64,000 nucleotides of DNA from Flavobacteriaceae bacterium UBA1903 (GCA_002337605.1 DDGL01000014.1:259827-323826), one strand, 5' to 3'; shown: positions 48,688 through 57,891, numbered from the stretch's first letter. Notes: generated by a model from the letters alone, not told the origin. Made by a program: numbers and translations.

Positions 48688-49539
48688 ATGAAGCAATACC
48701 ACGACTTAGTAAAGCACGTATTAGAGCACGGCAATGAAAAAAATGACCGAACAGGAACGGGTACCAAAAGCGTGTTTGGCTACCAGATGCGGTTTAATTT
48801 AAGCGAAGGGTTTCCTATGGTCACCACAAAAAAACTGCACCTTAAATCTATTATCTATGAGCTTTTGTGGTTCCTGAATGGAGACACTAACATTAAATAC
48901 CTTCAGGAAAACGGGGTACGGATCTGGAATGAGTGGGCAGATGAAAACGGAGATCTAGGCCCTGTGTATGGACATCAATGGCGCAACTGGAATAATGAAG
49001 AAATAGATCAGATTAAAGACATTATACATACATTAAAAACAAATCCAGATAGCCGTAGAATGCTGGTAAGCGCATGGAACCCAAGCGTAATGCCAGATAC
49101 TTCGGTACCTTTTTCTGAAAATGTTGCAAATGGAAAAGCCGCTTTACCACCCTGTCATGCGTTTTTTCAGTTTTATGTAAGCGCACCAGAAATAGAAGGA
49201 GACGAAAGCAGCCGAAAACTATCCTGCCAGCTCTACCAACGTAGTGCAGATATTTTCTTAGGGGTGCCCTTCAATATTGCTTCGTATGCGCTACTTACTA
49301 TGATGATGGCACAAGTATGTGGCTATCAGGCTGGAGACTTTGTACATACCTTTGGAGATGCTCATATTTACAGTAATCATTTTGAGCAATTGGAGCTACA
49401 ATTGTCCCGAGAAATACGTCCGTTACCAAAAATGTTGTTAAATTCCAACGTAAAAGATATATTTGGCTTTAAATTTGATGACTTTACCTTGAAAGATTAT
49501 AATCCGCATCCGCACATTAAAGGTGCTGTTGCTGTTTAA
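48688..49539 (+). CDS. thyA: Thymidylate synthase
   Basis: Makes dTMP from dUMP with methylenetetrahydrofolate. Nucleophile Cys156 in LPPCHAFFQFYV; folate/dUMP motifs RTGTGTKSVFGYQMRFNL, SCQLYQRSADIFLGVPFNIASYA (split) and DAHIYSNHFEQL. 283 residues, about 20 longer than E. coli ThyA, owing to small insertions before the nucleophile (PDTSVPFSENVANGK) and after it (SAPEIEGDESSRK). Folate partner folA lies at 57888 but not adjacent. Confidence 0.96.
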   Translation: MKQYHDLVKHVLEHGNEKNDRTGTGTKSVFGYQMRFNLSEGFPMVTTKKLHLKSIIYELLWFLNGDTNIKYLQENGVRIWNEWADENGDLGPVYGHQWRNWNNEEIDQIKDIIHTLKTNPDSRRMLVSAWNPSVMPDTSVPFSENVANGKAALPPCHAFFQFYVSAPEIEGDESSRKLSCQLYQRSADIFLGVPFNIASYALLTMMMAQVCGYQAGDFVHTFGDAHIYSNHFEQLELQLSREIRPLPKMLLNSNVKDIFGFKFDDFTLKDYNPHPHIKGAVAV

Positions 49540-49551
49540 AAACAACCCCTT

Positions 49552-49986
49552 ATGAAATACACTCTCATTATCTTAAGTTTATTTTTAACTACAACTGCCT
49601 TTTCTCAGCGAGAATGGGGTGATGTTGAAAAAAACGAAGTAACTCTTAAAGAACTTGCTCCAATCTGGCCAGGATGTGAATCGGGAAATGCATCACAACG
49701 GGACAACTGTTTTAAGCAAAAATTAGCGACACATATCGCTAAAAATTTCAAATATCCTACAGACTCTTACAAAAAAAATGAGCAAGGACGTGTAGTTGTA
49801 GATTTTTACATCAACGAGAAAGGTCTTGTAGATATTAAAAGCGTAACGGGTGGTACCGCAGCACTTCAAGCCGAAGCAAAAAGAAATATAGGGCTCATTC
49901 CGCAAATGAAAAAGCCCGGTATGATGGGTGGAAAACCAAAAGCCATTCAATATATCGTACCCATCACTTTTAAAACAGGGAAATAG
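49552..49986 (+). CDS. Secreted TonB C-terminal-like protein 1
   Basis: Protein of 144 residues with signal peptide MKYTLIILSLFLTTTAFSQ. The segment GRVVVDFYINEKGLVDIKSV with the final YIVPITFKTGK resembles the TonB C-terminal fold, but there is no membrane anchor or proline-rich spacer, so it is not a normal energy transducer. Two cysteines (GCESGNASQRDNCF) may form a disulfide. It follows thyA by 12 bases and is directly joined to a paralogue. Confidence 0.78.
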   Translation: MKYTLIILSLFLTTTAFSQREWGDVEKNEVTLKELAPIWPGCESGNASQRDNCFKQKLATHIAKNFKYPTDSYKKNEQGRVVVDFYINEKGLVDIKSVTGGTAALQAEAKRNIGLIPQMKKPGMMGGKPKAIQYIVPITFKTGK

Positions 49987-50406
49987 ATGCGCTTGGTAGC
50001 ATCATTCCTTTTTTTATGTATTGGAATTTCAGGTTTTGCACAAGAGGACACCCTTTCTTTTTCTAAAGCAGACATCCCTCCCAGGTATAGAGATTGTAGT
50101 GCCAGTTCTTTAGAACAGGAAACGCTTTGCACTCAGAAATCTGTTGAGGCCTTTGCCAAACAAAAATTTAACACAGGTCTTTTTAAGAATTTAAACCTCA
50201 ACGAAAAAAGAATACGGGTATACGCTCAGTTTATAATAGATCAAAACGGAGGCATAAAAGATATAAAGGTGCGAACACCACACCCCCAACTTCAAAAAGA
50301 AACAAAACGGGTGCTTGAATTACTTCCCAGTTTTATTCCAGGAAAGCACGACAATCAACCTGTTAACACCACCTACACGCTACCCTTAGTGTTTATTCTT
50401 GGTTAG
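49987..50406 (+). CDS. Secreted TonB C-terminal-like protein 2
   Basis: Tandem relative of the preceding gene: 139 residues, signal peptide MRLVASFLFLCIGISGFAQ, a similar cysteine pair (DCSASSLEQETLC), IRVYAQFIIDQNGGIKDIKV and a terminal TYTLPLVFILG strand. Its start codon follows the previous stop codon without a gap, so the two are cotranscribed and probably coupled. Function unknown; a periplasmic adaptor is one possibility. Confidence 0.75.
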   Translation: MRLVASFLFLCIGISGFAQEDTLSFSKADIPPRYRDCSASSLEQETLCTQKSVEAFAKQKFNTGLFKNLNLNEKRIRVYAQFIIDQNGGIKDIKVRTPHPQLQKETKRVLELLPSFIPGKHDNQPVNTTYTLPLVFILG

Positions 50407-50464
50407 TTTAACACGGGTTTAACGCAAGGGGTTTCAATAAAAATTACATAGAATTCTTATCTTT

Positions 50465-50491
50465 AAAGTGTAAAACATTCTTTTACACTTT
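50465..50491 (+). promoter_or_regulatory. Hairpin directly before egtB: terminator or operator
   Basis: Perfect 11-base arms AAAGTGTAAAA and TTTTACACTTT around CATTC, followed by a run of T ending at the egtB start codon (50496). It has the form of an intrinsic terminator, but a -7-like TATCTTTA at 50457-50464 directly upstream makes an operator over the transcription start equally possible. Confidence 0.6.
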
Positions 50492-50495
50492 TTTT

Positions 50496-51656
50496 ATGAT
50501 TGATACACAGACACTCCTCCAACTCTTTACCGAAACAAGAAACCGCACAGAAGCACTTTGTAAACCTCTGGAAATTGAGGACTATGTAGTACAGCCAACC
50601 ATTGATGTTTCTCCTCCAAAATGGCACTTAGGGCATACCACCTGGTTTTTTGAGGAATTTGTATTAAAACATCACAAGCCAGACTACAAGTTGTTTCACG
50701 AAGACTTTGCCTTTGTCTTTAACAGTTATTACGAAACCGTAGGTAAGCGAGTAGTTCGTAGTGACCGTGGCAATCTATCACGCCCGGGAGTAGCTAAAGT
50801 GTATGACTACAGGCATTATGTAACAAATGAACTAAAGGAGTTTCTGTCTTCTGAAATTTCAGAAGAAGTGGAGAAACTACTCAATGTGGGTATTCATCAT
50901 GAGAAACAACACCAGGAGTTATTAATGACAGACATTAAATATATCCTTGGAAACAATCCTTTGCTTCCAAAGTACGATAATGACTTTACCGAACATTCTG
51001 AAGAAACAACTACACAACAATGGCTTTCCTTTGAAGAAGGTGTTTATGAAATTGGGCATACCAAAGACAGTTTTTGTTATGACAACGAGTTGGGGTATCA
51101 TAAAACATACATTCAGAATTTTGAAATATCAAACAAACTAGTTACCAATCGTGAGTTTATAGCGTTTATGGATGCAGGTGGTTATAAAAATTTTAATTAT
51201 TGGCATGCAGATGGCTGGGAATGGGTAAATCAGGAACACCAAACACAACCCATGTACTGGCATCGTATTGATGATGAATGGCATTATTACACACTTCAAG
51301 GATTACAAAAAATTAATTTGGATGCTCCCCTTTGTCACGTATCTTACTACGAAGCATTTGCCTATGCACAATGGAAAGGTTGCCGACTCCCAACCGAGTT
51401 TGAGTGGGAAATAGCCCAACAAAGTTATGACTGGGGAAGGCGTTGGGAATGGACCGAAAGCTCCTACCTACCCTATCCTGGTTACACAAAACCTCCAGGC
51501 GCCATTGGTGAATACAACGGCAAGTTTATGGTAAACCAAAAAGTGTTAAGAGGTGGCTCTGTTGTTACTGCTCCAAAACACACCAGACCCACATATCGAA
51601 ATTTTTTTCAACCCAATTTACGCTGGCAGTATACTGGCATTAGATTAGCCAGATAA
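50496..51656 (+). CDS. egtB: EgtB-type sulfoxide synthase (ergothioneine pathway)
   Basis: Non-haem iron enzyme joining hercynine to a thiol donor with oxygen. N-terminal DinB-like domain (1-160) provides iron histidines: HLGHTTWFFEEF near residue 47 and IHHEKQHQELLMTDIKYIL near 135. The C-terminal formylglycine-generating-enzyme-like domain (170-386) has VTNREFIAFMDAGGYKN, CRLPTEFEWEIA and the ending RNFFQPNLRWQYTGIRLAR. Length 386 is on the short side of the family. egtD follows after 16 bases. No gamma-glutamyl hydrolase (egtC) or glutamate-cysteine ligase is adjacent, which suggests that cysteine rather than gamma-glutamylcysteine is the thiol donor. Confidence 0.9.
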   Translation: MIDTQTLLQLFTETRNRTEALCKPLEIEDYVVQPTIDVSPPKWHLGHTTWFFEEFVLKHHKPDYKLFHEDFAFVFNSYYETVGKRVVRSDRGNLSRPGVAKVYDYRHYVTNELKEFLSSEISEEVEKLLNVGIHHEKQHQELLMTDIKYILGNNPLLPKYDNDFTEHSEETTTQQWLSFEEGVYEIGHTKDSFCYDNELGYHKTYIQNFEISNKLVTNREFIAFMDAGGYKNFNYWHADGWEWVNQEHQTQPMYWHRIDDEWHYYTLQGLQKINLDAPLCHVSYYEAFAYAQWKGCRLPTEFEWEIAQQSYDWGRRWEWTESSYLPYPGYTKPPGAIGEYNGKFMVNQKVLRGGSVVTAPKHTRPTYRNFFQPNLRWQYTGIRLAR

Positions 51657-51672
51657 TCCCTCTCAAGCACTT

Positions 51673-52644
51673 ATGAGCCTTAAAACCTCTCCAAAAACGA
51701 ACACATCTTTTAAAAACGATGTACATACTGGTCTTACAGCATTTCCAAAATATTTATACTCTAAATATATATATGATGAAAAAGGAGACAAGCTTTTTCA
51801 GGATATTATGAACCTTCCAGAGTATTACCTCACCAATTGTGAGTTTAACATACTATCTCTACATACTACTGAAATCGCTGAATTATTTAGTAATACTGAA
51901 ACTGGTTTTGACCTTATTGAATTAGGTGCCGGTGATGGCAAAAAAACAAAAATACTCTTGCGCTATTTGGCTGATAACGAGTTTGAATTTGTCTACAAAC
52001 CTATAGATATAAGCAAAAATGCCATAGACTCTTTAACTAACAGCCTTGCAACAGAACTACCTAGAGTTACCGTAGATGGCGAGAAAGGAATGTATTTTGA
52101 AGTTTTAGAACGATTACAAAAATACGATTCCCGAAAAAAAGTGTTGATGGTTTTAGGTTCCAATATTGGAAACCTGCTGCACCCAAAAGCCATCGATTTT
52201 TTGACCAAACTAAAAGGTATTATGGGGCCCGAAGATTTACTTTTTATGGGGTTTGATCAGAAAAAGAATCCGCAAACGATTTTGGATGCTTATAATGATG
52301 CAACTGGAGTAACCGCAGCTTTTAATAAAAATTTACTGCATCGAATAAACAGAGAGCTAAGTGCTAATTTCAATGTAGACAACTTTAAACATTGGGAAGT
52401 ATATGACCCTGAATCGGGAACTGCTAAAAGTTTTTTGGTGGCTACTGAAGCCATGGAGGTCTCCATAAAAGCGCTTGACCTCCATATTAATTTTGATATC
52501 TGGGAAACCATACACACCGAAATTTCTCAAAAATACGATGACAAAACAGTACAGTGGCTGGCAGATTCGGCTGGATTAACTATTGAAACTTCTTTTAAAG
52601 ATGAAAAAGGGTATTATAAAAATTATGTTTTCAGAAGGAAGTAA
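51673..52644 (+). CDS. egtD: L-histidine N-alpha-methyltransferase
   Basis: SAM-dependent trimethylation of histidine to hercynine. The Rossmann motif is DLIELGAGDGKKTKILL near residue 82, with LYSKYIYDEKGDKLFQDIMN and LPEYYLTNCEFNIL before it and VLMVLGSNIGNLLHPKAIDF in the middle; the C-terminal HRINRELSANFNVDNF belongs to the substrate domain. 323 residues, typical. Pairs with egtB in one transcript. Confidence 0.93.
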   Translation: MSLKTSPKTNTSFKNDVHTGLTAFPKYLYSKYIYDEKGDKLFQDIMNLPEYYLTNCEFNILSLHTTEIAELFSNTETGFDLIELGAGDGKKTKILLRYLADNEFEFVYKPIDISKNAIDSLTNSLATELPRVTVDGEKGMYFEVLERLQKYDSRKKVLMVLGSNIGNLLHPKAIDFLTKLKGIMGPEDLLFMGFDQKKNPQTILDAYNDATGVTAAFNKNLLHRINRELSANFNVDNFKHWEVYDPESGTAKSFLVATEAMEVSIKALDLHINFDIWETIHTEISQKYDDKTVQWLADSAGLTIETSFKDEKGYYKNYVFRRK

Positions 52645-52820
52645 GATCCGGTTATCCGTTATCAAGGCTGACTATTATTTTACTAGTTTGTGCTTGGTCA
52701 AAAAATCAATTTAAAATTTTTATACTATAAGCGCTATTTGTAGCAACAACACCAGTGCCTTGGAGGATAGTCATTAAAAGCTACATTGTTTTCCGGTTAG
52801 GTGTTTGTGTTTCAGCATAA

Positions 52821-52851
52821 AAAATTCCCTTCAGAATTTGAAGGGAATTTT
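52821..52851. terminator. Bidirectional intrinsic terminator
   Basis: 13-base stem AAAATTCCCTTCA with TGAAGGGAATTTT, loop GAATT, between egtD and the convergent HYR gene. The 175 bases between egtD and this hairpin show no feature. Confidence 0.88.
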
Positions 52852-52870
52852 CTTTTGAATTAGAAACACA

Positions 52871-55800
52871 TTATTCTTTTACAATTTGTTTCACCAGGGT
52901 TCCTTCATCTGAAGTAATAACAACCATATAAGTTGCACTGGCGAGTTCAGAAAGACTGATTCGTTTTTCTAAGCCCATATCCATTAGGTTCTCCTTTTTA
53001 ATAAGTCTTCCGCTTATATCAAATACTGAAATATCATTTAACGAAACCCCTTGTGGGTTCGCTAACATCACATAGCCAGAAGCCGGGTTAGGATATAGTA
53101 GTAAGGAAGATATATCTTGTTCACCATCTACCCCCAACGGACTTTCTACAAACAACTGGAACGTACAGCTCGCCTCATTATCTGAAGGATCTGTAACAGT
53201 CATCGTTATATTATAACCCCCTGGCTCTAATACAGTTCCTGGTGCTGGAGTTTGTGTGAAAGCTAAGTTGTTTTCACAATTATCTGTCACCAAAACATCG
53301 CCTTGAGCAAAATAATCAGGCAGTGTGTAGGTTCCCGTAGTAACTACTGTTTGGTTGTCTGGGCAATCGATGGTGGGGTCTAAAGAATCTACTACATTAA
53401 TAAATGCAGTACAGGTATCGATTACTCCGTTTTCATTCATTACTGTTAAGGTCACTGGAATTGGGCTACCAACGTCGTCACACGTAAATGTATCAATATC
53501 TAAACTTAAGGTCCCATTGCAACCTACTCCAAGCGAACCATTGTTAATCGCTTCTGGCAAAACAGTCACTGTTCCATCAGGCTGTAAAGGCGCTGTTATG
53601 TTTTGACATATTGCGACAGGGGGTAAAATAGATTCCTGAACGGTAACAACGGCTGTGCACGTTGCTGTTTCTCCATTGCTATTCGTAACTGTAAGTATTA
53701 CGTTATTCGGGCCAACATCTGCACAGGTAAATAGCTCCTGAGAAATACTTAAGTCTGTAATATCACAATTGTCGAAACTACCTCCATCAACATCTTCCGG
53801 GTCTATGGAAACCTCTCCGTTATTATTTAAAGTTACCGTTATATCCTGACAAAGTACCGAAATAGGCATTGTATCTTCTACGGTTACGACAGCGACACAA
53901 CTTGAAACATTCCCGGAGGTATCTGTTACTGTTAGCGTTACATTATTTGTAAGTCCTACATTGCTGCAGTTAAAAGTATCTACATTAATAGACCTACTTG
54001 CAATTGCACAGTTATCTGTACTCCCTCCGTCTATATCATCTACTAGAATAGTTGCTGTTCCAGACGCATCTAATTGTACTGTTATATCCTGACAAATTAC
54101 AGTAGGAATTTCCAATTCTACAACGGTAACAGTAGCAACGCAGCTACTCGAGTTTCCGTCAGCATCGGTTATTGTCAAGGTGACATCATTTTGTCCTATA
54201 TCAGCACAGGTAAATGTATCTGTATTTATAGTTGCAGTTGTTGTTCCGCAGTTGTCCAGACTTCCATTATTAATATCGCTTGGCAAAATCGTAACGGTTC
54301 CTGAACCGTTCAATTGTACTGTAATGTCCTGGCAAGCTGCCACTGGTGGCAGGGTATCTTCTACGGTTACTACTGCCATACAAGAACTTGTATTGCCACT
54401 ACCATCTGTAACTGTAAGAACTACATCATTTGCACCTATGTTTGAACAGTCAAATGTATCAATATCCAGAGAGAGACTACCTATACTACAAACATCTGAA
54501 CTCCCTCCATCTACATCTCCGGGGGTTATTGTCACCATTCCTGAAGCGTCCAGTTGAACAGTAATATCCTGGCAAACCGCACTAGGGTTATCCACATCTT
54601 CAACGGTAACTACGGCTGTACACGTATTGGTGTTTCCATTTACATCTGTTACTGAAAGTATGACATTATTTGTTCCTATATCGCTACAATCAAAGTTTGT
54701 TATGTTAATACTACTCGAAGCTATGCCACAGTTATCTGTACTACCTCCGTCTACATCTGCATTCGTTATGGAGGCCATTCCTGCTGCATCTAACTGTATT
54801 GTAATGTCTAAACAATTTACTACTGGAGCTTCTGTATCGGTTACAATAACATCAAACGAACAACTACTTGTTAAGCCTGCTGCATCGGTTACCTCAAAAC
54901 TATTTGTAGTGGTTCCTATGGGGAATATACTACCGCTAGGCAATCCCGTAAGTTGGTTTAAGGTCTCTCCGGCGCAATTGTCTTCGGTAGGCACAGAAAA
55001 ATTTACAACAGCATCACACCTGCCAGGGTCGGTATCGGCATTGATAGTCGCCGGGCAGTTAGCCACAGGGGGTTCGGTATCACTTACAGTAACATCAAAA
55101 CTACATGAAGCTGTGTTTCCAGCAGCATCTGTAACCATAAATGTATTGGTTGTGGTACCTACCGGGAATACACTTCCGGTGGCAAATCCTGTTGTTTGTA
55201 CAACTTGAATACTTCCTGTGGTGTAATAAAATGTTCCGTTAAAAATTCGCGGAGTAAAAGTTAGACCATCAAAAGGATGTACATTTCCTACTGCTTTTCC
55301 CGAACCACTGTCTATTGTTAGGAAAGCATCATTATACGAGGTTGTACCATCTGTATAGTCCATATTTCCTGCATTAGGGGTGTAATAATATATTCCATAG
55401 GTAGTACCCGCAGGGATTACCAAAGGTGTTGCGAGAGGAGTTACTGCATTACCGCCAGCGCCCGTATTACCATTATCTGTAGCAGTTGTTGTTTCGTGTA
55501 GTATCCAGGGTGCCGGGTCTGTCTCAAACCCTACATGAGACCCAACTTTAAAGTATATTTCAACAGTTTCAGTCACAAAGTTATCATCCATGTGAGCCAA
55601 TATTCCATTAATAGAAACGTCTTCACCACCAGAAGCAGTAGCATCAAACATTATGGCAGATTGCCCATTATTTTGCAGGAATGTTGTGGTAAGTTCACCT
55701 GCGTTTGCTCCACCAGCGCAGTTATCCATAGCTTCTACGAGGAAATCTACAACGGCACCACAAACACCAGGATCATTGTCTATAATAATATCTCCTGGAC

Positions 55801-56161
55801 AAGAAATGGTTGGGTCTTCTATATCGTTTACTGTTACATTAAAAGTACAACTTACAGTGTTCCCTTCTGTATCTGTTACACTCAATTCAACTATAGTAAC
55901 ACCGGCGGGAAATGTAGCTCCACTTACCGGACCAATAGTTGTTGTAATTAAACCAGAAATATCTCCATCTTCAGGATCCATTGCCGTTGCTAATCCAGTA
56001 TAATTTACAACTGCACCACATACACCAGGATCGTTAACCACTGTAATATCGGCCGGACAGGTAATGGTTGGCGGGACAACAATTTCATTGGAAGCTGCTA
56101 AGGTTATTGAGAAGAAAGAAAGAAATACTATTAAAAATAGTGGTTGGGTAATTTTTTTCAT
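52871..56161 (-). CDS. Giant HYR-repeat T9SS-sorted surface protein
   Basis: Extracellular protein of 1096 residues with signal peptide MKKITQPLFLIVFLSFFSITLA. About ten immunoglobulin-like units of about 80 residues follow: three classic HYR units starting CPADITVVNDPGVCGAVVNY, six variant units with the pattern CQDITVQLDASG ... FDCSNIG..DVVLTVTD, and one last HYR-like unit. The second HYR unit is interrupted after DNCAGGANAGELTTTF by about 150 residues of a different fold (VSINGILAHMDDNFVTETVE; YGIYYYTPNAGNMDY). The last 75 residues are a type IX sorting domain (LYPNPASGYVMLANPQG ... LVKQIVKE). Adhesion or surface scaffold is inferred; no catalytic site seen. Confidence 0.9.
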   Translation of the reverse strand: MKKITQPLFLIVFLSFFSITLAASNEIVVPPTITCPADITVVNDPGVCGAVVNYTGLATAMDPEDGDISGLITTTIGPVSGATFPAGVTIVELSVTDTEGNTVSCTFNVTVNDIEDPTISCPGDIIIDNDPGVCGAVVDFLVEAMDNCAGGANAGELTTTFLQNNGQSAIMFDATASGGEDVSINGILAHMDDNFVTETVEIYFKVGSHVGFETDPAPWILHETTTATDNGNTGAGGNAVTPLATPLVIPAGTTYGIYYYTPNAGNMDYTDGTTSYNDAFLTIDSGSGKAVGNVHPFDGLTFTPRIFNGTFYYTTGSIQVVQTTGFATGSVFPVGTTTNTFMVTDAAGNTASCSFDVTVSDTEPPVANCPATINADTDPGRCDAVVNFSVPTEDNCAGETLNQLTGLPSGSIFPIGTTTNSFEVTDAAGLTSSCSFDVIVTDTEAPVVNCLDITIQLDAAGMASITNADVDGGSTDNCGIASSSINITNFDCSDIGTNNVILSVTDVNGNTNTCTAVVTVEDVDNPSAVCQDITVQLDASGMVTITPGDVDGGSSDVCSIGSLSLDIDTFDCSNIGANDVVLTVTDGSGNTSSCMAVVTVEDTLPPVAACQDITVQLNGSGTVTILPSDINNGSLDNCGTTTATINTDTFTCADIGQNDVTLTITDADGNSSSCVATVTVVELEIPTVICQDITVQLDASGTATILVDDIDGGSTDNCAIASRSINVDTFNCSNVGLTNNVTLTVTDTSGNVSSCVAVVTVEDTMPISVLCQDITVTLNNNGEVSIDPEDVDGGSFDNCDITDLSISQELFTCADVGPNNVILTVTNSNGETATCTAVVTVQESILPPVAICQNITAPLQPDGTVTVLPEAINNGSLGVGCNGTLSLDIDTFTCDDVGSPIPVTLTVMNENGVIDTCTAFINVVDSLDPTIDCPDNQTVVTTGTYTLPDYFAQGDVLVTDNCENNLAFTQTPAPGTVLEPGGYNITMTVTDPSDNEASCTFQLFVESPLGVDGEQDISSLLLYPNPASGYVMLANPQGVSLNDISVFDISGRLIKKENLMDMGLEKRISLSELASATYMVVITSDEGTLVKQIVKE
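53600..54900. repeat. Coding tandem repeat, period about 240-250 bases
   Basis: Within the HYR gene, consecutive units encoding the CQDITVQLD ... FDCSNIG pattern recur about every 80 codons. Recombination between units could change protein length. Not a CRISPR or satellite array. Confidence 0.7.
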
Positions 56162-56282
56162 AAAGTGAGGATTTCGAAGTAATTAGGGATACATACTAGT
56201 TTTTCATCTGAAAAGATAGTAAAAATCCTCGAACAAATTATCTTTTTAAAAACCTAGAGGTCAATAACTACCATGTATTTAG

Positions 56283-57356
56283 TTACAAAGCTTGTATTAA
56301 TTTATTCAGGTCATCCTCATTATTATATATGTGAAACCCTACCCTAATGCCTTCCCCACGTTGAGAGCATATAATATTTTCATTCTTTAATTTCTGAAAA
56401 AGCGCCTCATTACCCGTAATACTGAAAATTGTAGAAAAGGTTTCCCTTCGGGCTATCGCGGCATCCAAGATCCCTTTTTCCATAAACGCTTCTCTGGCTT
56501 TACCACACAGTTCCTTTAGTTTTTCTGAAATTACATCCTTTCCAAGCTCTTCTAAAAACTGAATACTTTGCCCTATACTTCCATACGTCAGGGAATCTTG
56601 ATGCCCGGGTTCAAAACGTTTCATACATGGGATGTGCTCTCTGTTTTTGAAAGCAGCATCAGCCGAATTAAAACCTATTGTGTTTGGGTGGATTCCTTGC
56701 TGCACGTTCTCTTTTACCATAAACAGGCCATTACCGTAGCCAGACAACATCCATTTGTAGCAACTACCACCCAAAATATCAATGGCGCTATCGGCAAAAC
56801 TGAAAGACTCCGTTCCAAGGTACTGTGTCCCGTCTGCAATTAATAACAGGGCTGGATGGTACGCTTTTAATTGCTTCAGAAAGTTAAGGTCTATTTTAAT
56901 TCCATTCAGGTATTGTACTATACTAAAAGCAAAAATATCTGGTTTATGACGCGCAATGGCCACTTCGATATTTTGCTCCAGATTTTCGTCAACTTCAGCA
57001 TAACACACATCAAAATCTCTATTCTCAAATGCCCAGTTAATGCTAGGGTAATCATTACCTAGCAATAACACTTTTTTTCCCTTTGGAACTCCTTCCAGTA
57101 AGGTATTTAATCCAAAGGAAAAATTAGGAACCAGTGCGATTTCATGCTTCATTACATTAAAAAAGCTACATACCTGCTCCCTAACTCCATCAAGAATATC
57201 CCGGTGTGTATCCCTAAAGACGCTTCCATGGTGTAATAGTTTTTTATCATGCTCACTTCGCCATTGCGTAAGTGCTGTTGAAAGCAGTCCGGCAGAGGCA
57301 GTATTTAAATAAGTATATGACTTTGTAACAGGGAATAGATTTCTTAAATCTTCCAT
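56283..57356 (-). CDS. Class V aminotransferase / cysteine desulfurase-like PLP enzyme
   Basis: PLP-dependent enzyme of 357 residues. YLNTASAGLLSTALTQW near residue 17 is the typical class V start, ALVPNFSFGLNTLLEG follows, DGTQYLGTESFSF contains the PLP aspartate and GGSCYKWMLSGYGNGLF holds the Schiff-base lysine. The reaction cannot be fixed: cysteine desulfurase, kynureninase-like and C-S lyase (EgtE-like) activities all occur in this fold. Its distance of 3.6 kb from egtBD makes a role in ergothioneine synthesis possible but unproven. Confidence 0.82.
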   Translation of the reverse strand: MEDLRNLFPVTKSYTYLNTASAGLLSTALTQWRSEHDKKLLHHGSVFRDTHRDILDGVREQVCSFFNVMKHEIALVPNFSFGLNTLLEGVPKGKKVLLLGNDYPSINWAFENRDFDVCYAEVDENLEQNIEVAIARHKPDIFAFSIVQYLNGIKIDLNFLKQLKAYHPALLLIADGTQYLGTESFSFADSAIDILGGSCYKWMLSGYGNGLFMVKENVQQGIHPNTIGFNSADAAFKNREHIPCMKRFEPGHQDSLTYGSIGQSIQFLEELGKDVISEKLKELCGKAREAFMEKGILDAAIARRETFSTIFSITGNEALFQKLKNENIICSQRGEGIRVGFHIYNNEDDLNKLIQAL

Positions 57357-57417
57357 AACTGATGGGTTTGTACCGTTAATTTTGGGTATTTTTACGTGAG
57401 ACTAAAGGTAACCAACT

Positions 57418-57891
57418 ATGTTTTCAAAAACCAAGAAAAACGACAGAATAGACGCCGACCAGCGCGAGCAATATGAATACGCACGAAAGCGTATCAAGCA
57501 GAAAAAAGGATTGATGCGTCACTTTATTATCTTTTTAGTAGGCGCTATTTTACTCCTTATCATAGATCTTGTCCTAAAAAAGGGACACGAAATATTACTA
57601 AAAGACTGGTCTGTTTGGGTCGTTTTACTTTGGGTATTTTTACTACTCATTCACGTTTTTAATGTCTTTATCATGAATAAGTTCATGGGCAAAGAATGGG
57701 AAAATCAGCAATTGGAAAAACTTAAGAAACAACAGGAGACGCGGATTGCACAGTTAAAAAAACAAGCAGTCCAGGAGGCTACCGTAGAAGAAGTAAAAGC
57801 TTCCCGAGAAACCGAAGCCCTGAACACCCCCTCACAAACTCCTGAAGTAAAAAAAAACAACCCGAACGAATTACCCCCGGAAAACCTATGA
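57418..57891 (+). CDS. 2TM domain protein
   Basis: Small membrane protein of 157 residues with the flavobacterial 2TM domain: ARKRIKQKKGLMRHFIIFLV, helix about 38-55, a short loop, helix about 65-85, then FIMNKFMGKEWE. The C-terminal 60 residues form a charged helix (QLEKLKKQQETRIAQLKKQ) and a Pro/Asn-rich tail. Its stop overlaps the folA start (ATGA), indicating coupling. Function unknown. Confidence 0.85.
   Translation: MFSKTKKNDRIDADQREQYEYARKRIKQKKGLMRHFIIFLVGAILLLIIDLVLKKGHEILLKDWSVWVVLLWVFLLLIHVFNVFIMNKFMGKEWENQQLEKLKKQQETRIAQLKKQAVQEATVEEVKASRETEALNTPSQTPEVKKNNPNELPPENL

Noticed and set aside
48688..49539. Extra residues in thymidylate synthase as a possible intein or fusion
   Set aside because: Only two small loop insertions, seen in many ThyA proteins; all catalytic motifs intact.
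53600..54900. Regular direct repeats that could suggest a CRISPR or satellite array
   Set aside because: The period is about 240 bases, the frame stays open and the units encode HYR-like domains of a secreted protein.
54627..55208. Open frame of 193 codons on the plus strand, antisense to the HYR gene
   Set aside because: Valine- and serine-rich translation with no family features; it is the mirror of Thr/Asn/Asp-rich repeat codons.
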